DNA from: Paludibacteraceae bacterium | GTDB lineage: Bacteria > Bacteroidota > Bacteroidia > Bacteroidales > Paludibacteraceae | DNA: 16,635 nt | Direction of reading: 5' to 3' | Assembly: GCA_017560605.1 (NCBI GenBank) | Contig: JAFZEQ010000009.1 | Coordinates: 1 to 16,635, forward strand | Shown: positions 1 through 8,116 of the stretch, piece after piece | How positions within the stretch are numbered: the stretch's first letter is position 1 | Layout of the letters: every line of letters begins with the position of its first letter | Notes under the pieces: model-generated | What the model was told of the DNA's origin: nothing | Seen by the model: the letters and a program-made list of their open reading frames with translations, nothing else | Databases searched by the model: none | Made by a program: the position numbers and the translations under genes

Positions 1-643
1 TAATTGATTCAGCAATATTACATTCGCCTTTTTTCAAATAGCAATGTCTTGGATGAGGCAAGACAGGAACAACATAGGATGCAGTATCACTAGTTGCACT
101 TACTCGCTCTACATAATCATATACATATTCACCCTCGGCGTAAGGAGTCTTCTCCCAAGTGACAATGCCACGTTTCATCTGCTCAGGTCGAGTGTAAGGG
201 GCGTAGGTACAAGGAATGGTATAGGGTTTAGTGTTTAGAGTTGAGTGTTTAGTGTGTACAAGGAAGAAACCTTCGGGGCGGATATTTTCGCGTATGGCGC
301 TGCCCTTGTAAGTCATGGTGAAGGTGCGACTCTGGCCTGGTGCTAGAGGAGTGAAAGCTTGGGTAGGCTGGATGCTATGCCAGCTGGCTTGGATCTCGGT
401 TTCACATAGTGCATCACCCTCCGTGTAAACAGGATGGAGGGACATGAGATTGAAATAGAGCGTCCATCCCTGGTCGGTAATAGTGTCGCAGGAAGTGTTG
501 GTGATGGTGAGATGGGCCTGGCATACACCCGGAGTGAGGTCGTTTTGTGCAAACTCCCAGTGTAGGGTCATAGGTGTATTGGTACTAGACAGTGCCCCCA
601 GGCATGTATATAGACAGATGACAAATAAAAATATTCTTCTCAT
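1..643 (-). CDS. GH20 beta-N-acetylhexosaminidase, N-terminal part (runs off the left edge)
   Basis: An open frame of 214 codons starts at the ATG at 643-641 and continues past base 1, so only the N-terminus is present. Residues 1 to about 20 (MRRIFLFVICLYTCLGALSS) look like a secretion signal. A type I signal is more likely than a lipobox, because Cys14 has Thr at -1. Residues about 25-150 resemble the CHB_HEX carbohydrate-binding domain of chitobiases: GWTLYFN (60-66), FTPLAPGQS (97-105), then RPEGFFLV (122-129). Residues from about 193 (VLPHPRHCYLKKGE) match the usual start of the GH20 accessory domain. The catalytic barrel would lie outside the window. The expected role is removal of terminal GlcNAc or GalNAc from glycans or peptidoglycan fragments in the periplasm or at the surface. 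The gene diverges from namZ across overlapping promoters. Residues 130-139 are encoded by a heptamer array. The family call rests on recognition by eye. Confidence 0.8.
   Translation of the reverse strand, partial: MRRIFLFVICLYTCLGALSSTNTPMTLHWEFAQNDLTPGVCQAHLTITNTSCDTITDQGWTLYFNLMSLHPVYTEGDALCETEIQASWHSIQPTQAFTPLAPGQSRTFTMTYKGSAIRENIRPEGFFLVHTKHSTLNTKPYTIPCTYAPYTRPEQMKRGIVTWEKTPYAEGEYVYDYVERVSATSDTASYVVPVLPHPRHCYLKKGECNIAESI
227..254. repeat. Four-unit heptamer tandem array inside the GH20 gene
   Basis: On the + strand there are four consecutive 7-bp units: TTTAGTG, TTTAGAG, TTGAGTG and TTTAGTG. The total is 28 bp with no spacer. On the minus strand it is translated as part of HTKHSTLNTKPY, just after the conserved GFFLV strand of the CHB_HEX domain. 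It resembles the arrays at 1914-1941 and 13588-13615. Confidence 0.8.
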
Positions 644-663
644 GGTAAAGTTATTTTATACTG

Positions 664-695
664 CAAAGGTACAGAATAATTTGCATATATGCAAA
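664..695 (-). promoter_or_regulatory. Promoter of the GH20 gene
   Basis: On the minus strand a -7 element TACCTTTG (671-664) fits the Bacteroidota consensus TAnnTTTG. A -33 TTTG (695-692) lies 20 bp upstream of it. The inferred start of transcription is near 657, leaving a leader of only about 14 nt before the ATG at 643. It overlaps the opposing namZ promoter. Confidence 0.75.
680..695. repeat. Perfect 16-bp palindrome joining two divergent -33 boxes
   Basis: The sequence TTTGCATATATGCAAA is fully self-complementary. Its left arm TTTG is the -33 box of the rightward namZ promoter. Its right arm CAAA is the -33 box of the leftward GH20 promoter. A dimeric regulator bound here would touch both promoters; that is an inference from geometry. 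Confidence 0.7.
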
Positions 696-711
696 AAAAG
701 CAGTAATTTTG
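680..711 (+). promoter_or_regulatory. Promoter of namZ
   Basis: A -33 TTTG (680-683) and a -7 TAATTTTG (704-711) are separated by 20 bp, matching the Bacteroidota sigma-ABfr type consensus. The inferred start of transcription is near 718, giving a leader of about 15 nt before the ATG at 733. No Shine-Dalgarno sequence is present; the leader is AT-rich (TTAATTAAA). Confidence 0.75.
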
Positions 712-732
712 TCGGCAAAACTTAATTAAAGC

Positions 733-1914
733 ATGAAAAAGATATTTTCTATCCTGTTGGTATTGTGCTTGGTACAAGGGGTATATGCTCATCGTGTGAT
801 CGTAGGTGCCGAGCAGACGAAGGAATATTTGCCCGCACTGAAAGGCAAACGTGTGGCGTTGTTGAGCAATCATACTGGATTGGTCATTCAGGGCAAAGAT
901 ACTGTACATACATTGGATTGGTTATTGAAAAAGAATGTGAAGGTTACAGCAATCTTCTCGCCAGAGCATGGTTTTCGTGGAACAGCTCGTGAGGGTGAGA
1001 AAGTGGCAAGTAGCGTGGATGAGAAGACAGGAATACCTATTTTGTCATTATATGACGGCGATAGCAAGTATCCTTCGAAGGAATCGATGGATATGTTTGA
1101 TGTATTAGTGACTGATATTCAGGATGTGGGTTTGCGTTTTTATACCTACTACATCACGATGTATCGTTTGATGGATGTGTGTGCTAAGTATGAAAAGCAG
1201 TTTGTGGTGTTTGACCGACCTAATCCTAACGGATGGTATGTGGACGGACCTATCTTGGACATGAAGCATAAGTCCGGTGTGGGAGCATTGCCAATCCCAG
1301 TGGTGCATGGAATGACATTGGGTGAGTTGGCATTGATGATCAATGGTGAAGGATGGTTGACTGATGCAGCCAAAGTGGATTTGAAGGTGGTACCTTGCAA
1401 GAATTATACACACCAGACTTTGTATCGATTGCCAGTAGCCCCTTCGCCTAACTTGCGCAATATGTTAGCAATCTATCTTTATCCTTCTGTGTGCTTGTTT
1501 GAGGCAACACCTGTGTCATTGGGTAGAGGAACGGATAAGCCGTTTTTGTGCTATGGTCACCCTAATTTTAATGCTCCTCGTATAGAAAAAAGCGTGTATG
1601 GTTCAGCTATCACATTTAAGCCTAATCAATCAACACAGAAAGGTCGTGTGTGCGATGGTGTAGATTTGAGTGGAATGACTGAGGAGGAGGCTCGTAAAGT
1701 GGGTTTCTCTTTGCGTTATTTATTGGATGCGTACAAGCATTTGAATATGGACAACTATTTCTTTCGTCCTTTCTTTGAGTTGCTAGTAGGTCAAGATTAT
1801 GTACGTAAGATGATCAATCAAGGTAAGAGTGAAGAGGAAATTCGTGCATGTTGGCAGGATGATGTGACGAAGTTTAAAGAGCAACGTCGTTCTTATCTCC
1901 TTTATGATGAATAA
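733..1914 (+). CDS. namZ: NamZ-type exo-beta-N-acetylmuramidase (DUF1343, GH171)
   Basis: The 393-residue product has a signal peptide at 1-19 (cleavage after VYA), so it probably acts in the periplasm. DUF1343 motifs appear in order: LLSNHTGL (43-50), FSPEHGFRG (75-83), DIQDVGLRFYTY (128-139), DRPNP (161-165), PIPVVHGMTLGELA (187-200) and later LGRGTDKPF. The family is known from Bacillus subtilis NamZ, which removes MurNAc from non-reducing ends of peptidoglycan fragments. The Glu in SPEHG (here E78) is the likely catalytic acid by analogy. The length is usual for the family. It is first in a two-gene rightward unit with a symporter and diverges from a GH20 hexosaminidase, which fits sequential trimming of GlcNAc-MurNAc chains. 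The family call is strong; substrate specificity is inferred. Confidence 0.9.
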   Translation: MKKIFSILLVLCLVQGVYAHRVIVGAEQTKEYLPALKGKRVALLSNHTGLVIQGKDTVHTLDWLLKKNVKVTAIFSPEHGFRGTAREGEKVASSVDEKTGIPILSLYDGDSKYPSKESMDMFDVLVTDIQDVGLRFYTYYITMYRLMDVCAKYEKQFVVFDRPNPNGWYVDGPILDMKHKSGVGALPIPVVHGMTLGELALMINGEGWLTDAAKVDLKVVPCKNYTHQTLYRLPVAPSPNLRNMLAIYLYPSVCLFEATPVSLGRGTDKPFLCYGHPNFNAPRIEKSVYGSAITFKPNQSTQKGRVCDGVDLSGMTEEEARKVGFSLRYLLDAYKHLNMDNYFFRPFFELLVGQDYVRKMINQGKSEEEIRACWQDDVTKFKEQRRSYLLYDE

Positions 1915-1941
1915 TTTAATATTTAGAATTTAGAATTTAGA
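1914..1941. repeat. Four-unit heptamer array between namZ and the symporter
   Basis: One ATTTAAT unit is followed by three exact ATTTAGA units, 28 bp in all. The array starts on the last base of the namZ stop codon and ends 6 bp before the symporter ATG. It therefore fills almost the whole 33-bp spacer and occupies the place where a ribosome binding site would lie. Confidence 0.85.
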
Positions 1942-1947
1942 GAATAT

Positions 1948-3402
1948 ATGAATCCATTAACAATCTTATTAGTTATTGCCGCTTATTTTGCGCTGCTATT
2001 CTTTATTTCTTATTTGGCAGGTCGTAAGGCAGATAATGCTGGTTTTTTCTCGGGCAACCGCAGTAGCAACTGGCTATTGGTAGCGATGTCTACGATTGGT
2101 GCGGCTATTTCGGGTGTAACTTTTGTCAGTGTACCTGGTATGGTGGCTACATCTGGTTGGGCGTATATGCAGATGGTCTTGGGCTTTACTGTGGGTCAGA
2201 TTATTATTGCATATGTACTTATTCCACTGTATTATAAATTGAATCTTACATCGATCTATCAGTACCTGCAACAACGTTTTGGTATGAGTACTTATAAGTC
2301 TGGAGCTTGGCTTTTCTTTGTAAGCAAGATGTTGGGTGCAAGTGTGCGTTTGTTTGTGGTAAGCGAGGTGCTTCAGTTGTTGGTATTTGACCGTTTGAGC
2401 GTACCTGTTCCATTTTGGGCTAATGCGATAATCACGGTTTTAATCGTTTATCTGTGTACCTTTAAAGGTGGTGTTAAGTCGTTGATTTGGACCGATTTGT
2501 TGAAGACTTGCTGCTTGATCTTATCTGTAGCATTGTGCATCTATTTTGTACTCCGTGCAGGTGTGAATATTGAGGGTTGGACATCTAATGCGATGACTCG
2601 TTCATTCTTCTTTGATAATCCTAAAGAGGGTACTTACTTCTGGAAGCAATTCTTGGCTGGTATCTTCTTGGTGGTAGCTACTACTGGTCTTGATCAAGAT
2701 TTGATGCAGCGAACATTGTCTTGTAAGAATCCTCGTGAGAGTCAAAAGAACCTGATTGTAGGAGCTTTGATGCAGATTGTTGTGATAGGTTTGTTCTTGT
2801 TTTTAGGTTTCTTGTTGTACTCATACGCATCTCAAATGAACATAGCAGAGGTTGCTAACTTAAAAGGTGATGAGGTGTTCCCATTCTTGGCAACTGGCAA
2901 TTACTTCCCTGTAGTGGTAGGCGTGTTGTTTATTATTGGTTTTATTGCTGCAGCTTATTCCGCAGCAGGTGGTGCGTTGACGGCGTTGACAACATCCTTT
3001 ACTATCGACATACTTAATAAGCAACAAACTGGTGATGATGTTGCTCTTACGCGTACGCGTACGTTAGTCCATATAGGAATGGCACTTATGATGGCTGCAT
3101 GTATTTATGTAATACATCTACTGAACAATGATTCCGTGATACAGACTGTGTATAAAGTGGCAAGTTATACTTATGGACCATTGTTGGGTATGTTCTGCTT
3201 TGGAATCTTCACAAAGAAGCAAGTTAATGACAAATGGATACCATTGGTTGTCGTTTTAGCTCCTATTATTACTTGGATACTAGATGTTAATTCAGCCGCT
3301 TGGTTCCATGGTTATGTATTCTCTCACGAGCGCTTGATTTTTAATGCCTTATTCACTTGCATAGGTATGATGTGCTTGATTAAGCAAGAGGCGAAAGATT
3401 AA
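1948..3402 (+). CDS. Sodium:solute symporter (SSS family) of the namZ unit
   Basis: This 484-residue inner-membrane protein has about 13 hydrophobic helices, the usual size for the SSS family. Family features include RKADNAGFFSGNRSSNW (26-42), ISGVTFVSVPG (54-64), TFKGGVKSLIWTDLLK (171-186), ATTGLDQDLMQRTLSCKN (244-261) and the helix-8 segment AAYSAAGGALTALTTSF (335-351), where Ser/Thr residues help form a sodium site in known members. It lies 33 bp behind namZ with no promoter seen between them, so the two are probably co-transcribed. A sugar substrate such as MurNAc or a muropeptide fragment is suggested by context only. Bacteroidota are known to import MurNAc without a PTS (the MurT system of Tannerella forsythia), but I cannot show orthology. 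Leu codons lean to TTG and TTA, unlike ileS. Confidence 0.85.
   Translation: MNPLTILLVIAAYFALLFFISYLAGRKADNAGFFSGNRSSNWLLVAMSTIGAAISGVTFVSVPGMVATSGWAYMQMVLGFTVGQIIIAYVLIPLYYKLNLTSIYQYLQQRFGMSTYKSGAWLFFVSKMLGASVRLFVVSEVLQLLVFDRLSVPVPFWANAIITVLIVYLCTFKGGVKSLIWTDLLKTCCLILSVALCIYFVLRAGVNIEGWTSNAMTRSFFFDNPKEGTYFWKQFLAGIFLVVATTGLDQDLMQRTLSCKNPRESQKNLIVGALMQIVVIGLFLFLGFLLYSYASQMNIAEVANLKGDEVFPFLATGNYFPVVVGVLFIIGFIAAAYSAAGGALTALTTSFTIDILNKQQTGDDVALTRTRTLVHIGMALMMAACIYVIHLLNNDSVIQTVYKVASYTYGPLLGMFCFGIFTKKQVNDKWIPLVVVLAPIITWILDVNSAAWFHGYVFSHERLIFNALFTCIGMMCLIKQEAKD
3049..3060. repeat. Tandem ACGCGT palindrome inside the symporter gene
   Basis: Two adjacent copies of ACGCGT, followed by ACGT, form a self-complementary block; with the flanking bases 3048-3061 is a perfect 14-bp palindrome. 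It encodes the Thr-Arg-Thr-Arg stretch of a cytoplasmic loop. It is GC-rich in an AT-rich gene. It may be chance codon choice. Confidence 0.5.
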
Positions 3403-3426
3403 TGCTCGCTTGTAAAGCAAGGTATA

Positions 3427-3464
3427 AACAATAATCGCGAGGTGAAAGCCTCGCGATTATTGTT
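3427..3464. terminator. Bidirectional hairpin terminator between convergent genes
   Basis: A perfect 16-bp stem (3427-3442 paired with 3449-3464) encloses a 6-nt loop TGAAAG. The inner half is GC-rich (CGCGAGG) and the outer half is AT-rich, so each strand reads into a U-rich 3' arm. It lies between the symporter stop (3402) and the stop of the leftward beta-barrel gene (3483), as expected for a shared terminator. Confidence 0.85.
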
Positions 3465-3482
3465 ATTGTGTATATTTATAGG

Positions 3483-5165
3483 TTAGAACTTATACTTAAC
3501 GCCTGCTAAGAAATGACATCCCTGTGATTGGTATCCGTAGAAGATATCGTTCTTGCGGTTAAGGTAATTGTTGAGTTGTAGATAAACATGCAACCACTTG
3601 TTGATGGTATATTGTCCACCAATATTGAGTGAGATGGTTGGTTTGAGTTGTTGTTTGTCTTTATTTACATATGCCCATCTGCTGCCCATAAAATAATTTT
3701 CTGAATAGATACTCCATTTAGAGTCAATATGTGCGTCTATGCGAGCATAAGCATCCCAATTAGGACGATCAAAGGTAGTTGTTTCGTTAACATTTTGGCT
3801 ATTAGGATCCATAGGATAGAAATAGTAGTTACCAGCTAGATTGACATCAATGATATCTTTGTAGTGGTAATGTATTTTAGCTCCTACTTTCCATTGTTGC
3901 TCGTTATTTTGCCACAATTTATACTCTTGTATACCAGTAGAGTTATCTTGCAGTACAGTTTCCATATGGTATGCTCCTATACGGTATGCATAGCCGCCGT
4001 AGATATCAATAAGCATAGTTTTGATAGGACGAATCTTAAAGCCTAATTCAGCATCTACTGGAGTATACGCTCGTATGGTATCAAATGCAATACCCTGCTT
4101 GATATCAAGATATCTATTGTATCCTAAATATTCTTCTACTGATCCAATGCCGATAGATCCTTTAGCATTAGTGTAAAGGGTGAAGATATTGTCCATCATA
4201 CCCCATTCGAATTCTATATTAGGAGATGGAGCAAAAGCGAGATCCTCTACAGTACTTAATAATGTGCCTGTTCCTATATTCATATCAACATTTGCACCTG
4301 CGTGCAGGCGAATGGATTTGTGTTTGAATTCGTAATATGGTTCCACGCGCAAGGCATGTCGATGAAATATTGGATCATCATTGTAAATAATATTGTATAG
4401 CATATTTTGCATATCAATATTAATACCAACAGCATGTTTTTTTGTGCTCCAATTAAGGTCAAAGTGCGTTTTTATTTGATGTTCAGCAGTGTATTCTGGA
4501 ACAATGAATGTCCTGTAACCAACTTGAAATCCATATTGTACAGATTGTTTATGTGTGCTTTTAAGTCCTATATTAGCGTTGACTCCCCATAGGCAGTTGT
4601 GATCTACAGCATCGCCAATTTGTATGTTTAGTCCCTTATTACCATCAAAGTGTTTGCCATAATATGTATAAAATTCGTTATCACCTTGCATATTAAAATA
4701 TAGGTCCATCTTTCTAAAGTGTCGGGTCACTTGAAAGCCTAGCTTAGATTCAGATAATGCATCGCGTCCCCAATAGGCATCGTGTTTCGCATATAGATCT
4801 AGCGACATTTTTTTCTTATTGGTGATACGATATCCAAATAACAAGTGACTATTGCGATGTCCGACAGCTCCATCCACAACTCCATTTAGGGGAGCTTGAG
4901 GTGTGAAATCTGTTTTAGCAGCAGTGAGTGAATGTAGATTATAGTCTACTAGTAGTGGCTTTGAAAATGTAGAATAAACCACAGGGTTTGGTTCGACTTT
5001 CTCTTCGATAATATTAGGTTCAACTTGTATTTTTGTTGCTTGTTGTTCTTCTAACTGAAAGTCTCTTTCCACAGTTACAACACGGTCCATATTGCTGTCT
5101 TGTGCTTGGATATTCACAGCATAAAGTACCGCTGCGGTAATAAATATTATAAGTTTGGTACGCAT
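3483..5165 (-). CDS. Outer-membrane beta-barrel protein (TonB-dependent receptor-like, no plug seen)
   Basis: The 560-residue product has a signal peptide (residues 1-21, ending IQA). A short polar segment, VVTVERDFQLEEQQATKIQV, is followed by a long stretch of alternating polar and aromatic strands typical of an outer-membrane beta-barrel. It ends in GVKYKF; a terminal Phe is the usual signal for the BAM complex. The VTVERDFQ-like N-terminus resembles a Bacteroidota family often labelled TonB-dependent receptor, but no plug domain is evident, so calling it a TonB receptor would overstate the case. It starts 11 bp after the stop of the TPR gene and is last in the leftward series, ending at the hairpin at 3427-3464. 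A joint role with the TPR protein at the cell envelope is likely; the ligand is unknown. Confidence 0.7.
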   Translation of the reverse strand: MRTKLIIFITAAVLYAVNIQAQDSNMDRVVTVERDFQLEEQQATKIQVEPNIIEEKVEPNPVVYSTFSKPLLVDYNLHSLTAAKTDFTPQAPLNGVVDGAVGHRNSHLLFGYRITNKKKMSLDLYAKHDAYWGRDALSESKLGFQVTRHFRKMDLYFNMQGDNEFYTYYGKHFDGNKGLNIQIGDAVDHNCLWGVNANIGLKSTHKQSVQYGFQVGYRTFIVPEYTAEHQIKTHFDLNWSTKKHAVGINIDMQNMLYNIIYNDDPIFHRHALRVEPYYEFKHKSIRLHAGANVDMNIGTGTLLSTVEDLAFAPSPNIEFEWGMMDNIFTLYTNAKGSIGIGSVEEYLGYNRYLDIKQGIAFDTIRAYTPVDAELGFKIRPIKTMLIDIYGGYAYRIGAYHMETVLQDNSTGIQEYKLWQNNEQQWKVGAKIHYHYKDIIDVNLAGNYYFYPMDPNSQNVNETTTFDRPNWDAYARIDAHIDSKWSIYSENYFMGSRWAYVNKDKQQLKPTISLNIGGQYTINKWLHVYLQLNNYLNRKNDIFYGYQSQGCHFLAGVKYKF

Positions 5166-5176
5166 AAATTAATCGT

Positions 5177-8086
5177 TTAGAGTATATCTGTATTATCTGA
5201 ATTTTCCAATTGCTCAATATGTTTCAATTTACTTTCTACCAATTGGTTAATTTCTTCAGATTGTTTGTAGTTGTTTTGCAGAACAATGAGATACTGTTTA
5301 GCTTGGAATAAATCGTTTTTGTCCACATTGATATCCGCCAACAAAATTAAGCTTTTTGCCAACCAATATTGGTGAGTAGTATTCATACTAGTGAATGACA
5401 TAATTTCCTCTTCAGCCATCTCTATATTGCCTAGTTTATAGTGGCATTCCGCCATTCTAAATTTAGCTTCTGCGCCCCATACTGAACGAACATCTTGAGC
5501 TAGTGGTTCATAATCTTTTATAGCCTCACTATATTGTTGGGTTCTGTAATAAGCACTAGCACGATAGTATAATGCCTCATTTTTCATAGCTTTGTCAAGT
5601 TTGTCGGTGTCTAGCATTGTTGTGGCGTGCTTGATAGTGATATTATCATTGTTGATATAGTAGCTAGATCTTAACATACCTACTAGGGCCGTTTGTGCCA
5701 TTTGCTGGCTAGAAGCTACAGCATACATTCGTTCGAAATATGTCAATGCTGTATTATAGTCTTGTTGGTCATAACTGATTTCTGCTACGCGCATACATGC
5801 TTTTTCTATATGTGAATGATTTTCGGTATTGGCAAGATTCATATAGAGTTCCTTAGCTTGTTCGTATTGCTCTAGCATATAGTGGCAGTTAGCCGCATAC
5901 AGCGTAGCGTTTATACAATATCTTCCGTCTGGGCAGAAGGTGGTCAGATAGGTTGTTAATCCTGCTAGAGCTTGTTCATAGTTATTCATCATATATTGTA
6001 ACTCAGCAGTAACATATATGAGCGAATCCTCTTGTGTAACAGATTTTAAATTCATTTTTTTCAGCGTTTTGGTATACGCTATGTATTCTGTTACTTTATT
6101 GGTTTCTACATATATTTGTTCCAAACCGTCTAAAGCTGAATATGCCTCGTTGGTATTAGGATACTTTTCGATGGTCTGTTTGTATGCTTCGATCGCTTCT
6201 GTATGCTTTTCCACTGTACGGAAGGTCATAGCTAATTCTAACGATGCTTTGGCTCCTAGTGCACTTCTTTTATATTGGCTAAGTAGTTGTTTGTAAATAG
6301 TAATAGCCTCATCATGCTTCTCTAATTGCAAATAAGAACGTGCAATTTCGTATAGTGCATCATCAGCATAAGTGGATTTTGGATATTGTTTAACAAACTT
6401 CTGAAGAGTTTGTATTTTTTGTTCGTATTTATGTAGCAATCCTAGTCCAATACCTTGTTGCATCAAGGCATGATCTGCACCTGCTTTGCCTAGCTCTACA
6501 ACTTTTTGGTAGATAAGGTTAGCTTGTGCAAAGTTTCGTTTATAGAAGTAGCAATCTCCTCTACGGTTTAATGCGTCGGCATAAGTTTCCTGATTCTCAT
6601 CAGTTCCAGCAAGGTATTCCTCAAACATCTTGTTAGCATTATCATACTGCTTTTTGTTGAAATAAGTATATGCCTTCAAGTATTGTGCATTCTGTTTGTT
6701 TTGTGACTTTCCGTAGTGTGCTTGTGCTTTGTATTCTGCAAGTGTTTTGAGTACATTATCATACTGACCATCAAGATATTCAGCTTCAGCTTTTAGATAG
6801 TATACATCAGTTTTATATATGGATGAAGCAGGCGAGTTGGCGATAAGGTCATTACACCATTTCAGCATTTCCTCACCGTCTTTTTGTAGGTAGGCATCCA
6901 TAGCCATCTGGTAGCGTAAGTATTGCAGTGTGTACAGTATTTTTTCATTAGGTTTTTGTATCTCTTCTAACGCCTGAATAGCCGCAATATAGTTTTTACT
7001 ATTTAGATACATATCTGCCATTAGCGAGTATACCTTATCTATATATTTCGAGTTAGGATATTCAGCAATGAAGTTTTTGAAGGCAGTGATGTTTTCTCCT
7101 AGTGCAGAGTTTTGTAAATATGTGATTTGTACATAGTTATACGATGCCTCTTCCCTTAATTCTGGTGTGAGGTTACATTCTATAGCTGCGGCATATGACA
7201 GCTTAGCCTTCTCTAAATCATTTTCTCTTAGATAGCTATGGCCTAGGTGCAAATATGTACTTTCAGATATTGAATCTGCTTGTGGCTTGACTTGCTTCAA
7301 ATAACTAATAGATTCTTGATACTTCTTTTCTTTGTAATAAGAAATACCTAGTAGGTATAGATCATTGCGTACAATATCTTTTTTCTTAGCCTTGCGAAGT
7401 TCGTGGTATGCTTTCAAATGGCGTATAGCGTCTGTATATATTTCTTTTTGATAATATATCTCGCCTACCAATCGATGTAACTCATCATTGTAGTCGTTAT
7501 CTGGGAAATCTCTCAATAGGTTTTCTGCTAATTCGTATACCTTATCGTATTGACCTGTAGCATAATAGATTTGTACAATATAATAAGGAACAATCTTACG
7601 ATAACTACCAAGTTCGTCTAATGATAAGAATTCGTATAAAGCCTCTTGATATTGTTTTTGTTTGTAGTAACAATAACCAATATAATATGTGGCTTGCATA
7701 TAATATTGGTTTTGCTTCTTTTTAAGTTTTTTGAATACCGTCAAAGCTTGGTCGCATTGGTCTAAGTTAAGTAGCGTATATCCCATATAGTAATGGTATG
7801 TGCTTTCCGACGAACGTGATAAGTTTTTAGGGTTAACTTTGTTCAATGTCTTGAGTGCTTGTTTATATTTTTCTCTTTCAACTTCTAGCACACCTTGCAT
7901 CAATGTTATTTCATCGCTATATGGCGAGTAAGGATATTTCGCCTGATAAGTAGTCAACTGTTTTTGCGTTGTACCTGCGCGCTCTTGAAACAAACTTTGC
8001 AATTGTAAAAAGTCTGTTTTAAAATCTTGTGCATATGTAGCATACGCACTAACACAAGCAAATAATGCAATTATGATTTTTTTCAT
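5177..8086 (-). CDS. Large secreted tetratricopeptide-repeat (TPR) protein
   Basis: The 969-residue product begins with a signal peptide (residues 1-19, MKKIIIALFACVSAYATYA, then QDF), so it is probably periplasmic or attached to the outer membrane. The rest is almost entirely helical repeats of the TPR/Sel1/YbgF-like type, with recurring motifs such as YYKEKKYQESISYLKQ, YKQALKTLNKV, YEIARSYLQLEKHDEAI and YYRTQQYSEAIKDYE. I estimate on the order of twenty repeats. No catalytic domain is visible. It ends 11 bp before the beta-barrel gene, and this TPR/barrel order suggests a partner scaffold for an outer-membrane protein. Only 30 bp separate it from potD, and no TAnnTTTG promoter was seen in that gap, so it may be read from the pot promoter. 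The precise function is unknown. Confidence 0.8.
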   Translation of the reverse strand: MKKIIIALFACVSAYATYAQDFKTDFLQLQSLFQERAGTTQKQLTTYQAKYPYSPYSDEITLMQGVLEVEREKYKQALKTLNKVNPKNLSRSSESTYHYYMGYTLLNLDQCDQALTVFKKLKKKQNQYYMQATYYIGYCYYKQKQYQEALYEFLSLDELGSYRKIVPYYIVQIYYATGQYDKVYELAENLLRDFPDNDYNDELHRLVGEIYYQKEIYTDAIRHLKAYHELRKAKKKDIVRNDLYLLGISYYKEKKYQESISYLKQVKPQADSISESTYLHLGHSYLRENDLEKAKLSYAAAIECNLTPELREEASYNYVQITYLQNSALGENITAFKNFIAEYPNSKYIDKVYSLMADMYLNSKNYIAAIQALEEIQKPNEKILYTLQYLRYQMAMDAYLQKDGEEMLKWCNDLIANSPASSIYKTDVYYLKAEAEYLDGQYDNVLKTLAEYKAQAHYGKSQNKQNAQYLKAYTYFNKKQYDNANKMFEEYLAGTDENQETYADALNRRGDCYFYKRNFAQANLIYQKVVELGKAGADHALMQQGIGLGLLHKYEQKIQTLQKFVKQYPKSTYADDALYEIARSYLQLEKHDEAITIYKQLLSQYKRSALGAKASLELAMTFRTVEKHTEAIEAYKQTIEKYPNTNEAYSALDGLEQIYVETNKVTEYIAYTKTLKKMNLKSVTQEDSLIYVTAELQYMMNNYEQALAGLTTYLTTFCPDGRYCINATLYAANCHYMLEQYEQAKELYMNLANTENHSHIEKACMRVAEISYDQQDYNTALTYFERMYAVASSQQMAQTALVGMLRSSYYINNDNITIKHATTMLDTDKLDKAMKNEALYYRASAYYRTQQYSEAIKDYEPLAQDVRSVWGAEAKFRMAECHYKLGNIEMAEEEIMSFTSMNTTHQYWLAKSLILLADINVDKNDLFQAKQYLIVLQNNYKQSEEINQLVESKLKHIEQLENSDNTDIL

Positions 8087-8116
8087 ATGTTTACTGATTA
8101 ATAATCCCCTTATAAA

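Noticed and set aside
44..725. Small rightward open frames at the left edge (44-238 and 483-725)
   Set aside because: They overlap the open frame on the other strand that encodes a recognisable GH20 N-terminus, and the second also covers the divergent promoters.
3483..5165. Full TonB-dependent receptor
   Set aside because: No plug domain was seen and the barrel is short at 560 residues, so only an outer-membrane barrel is claimed.
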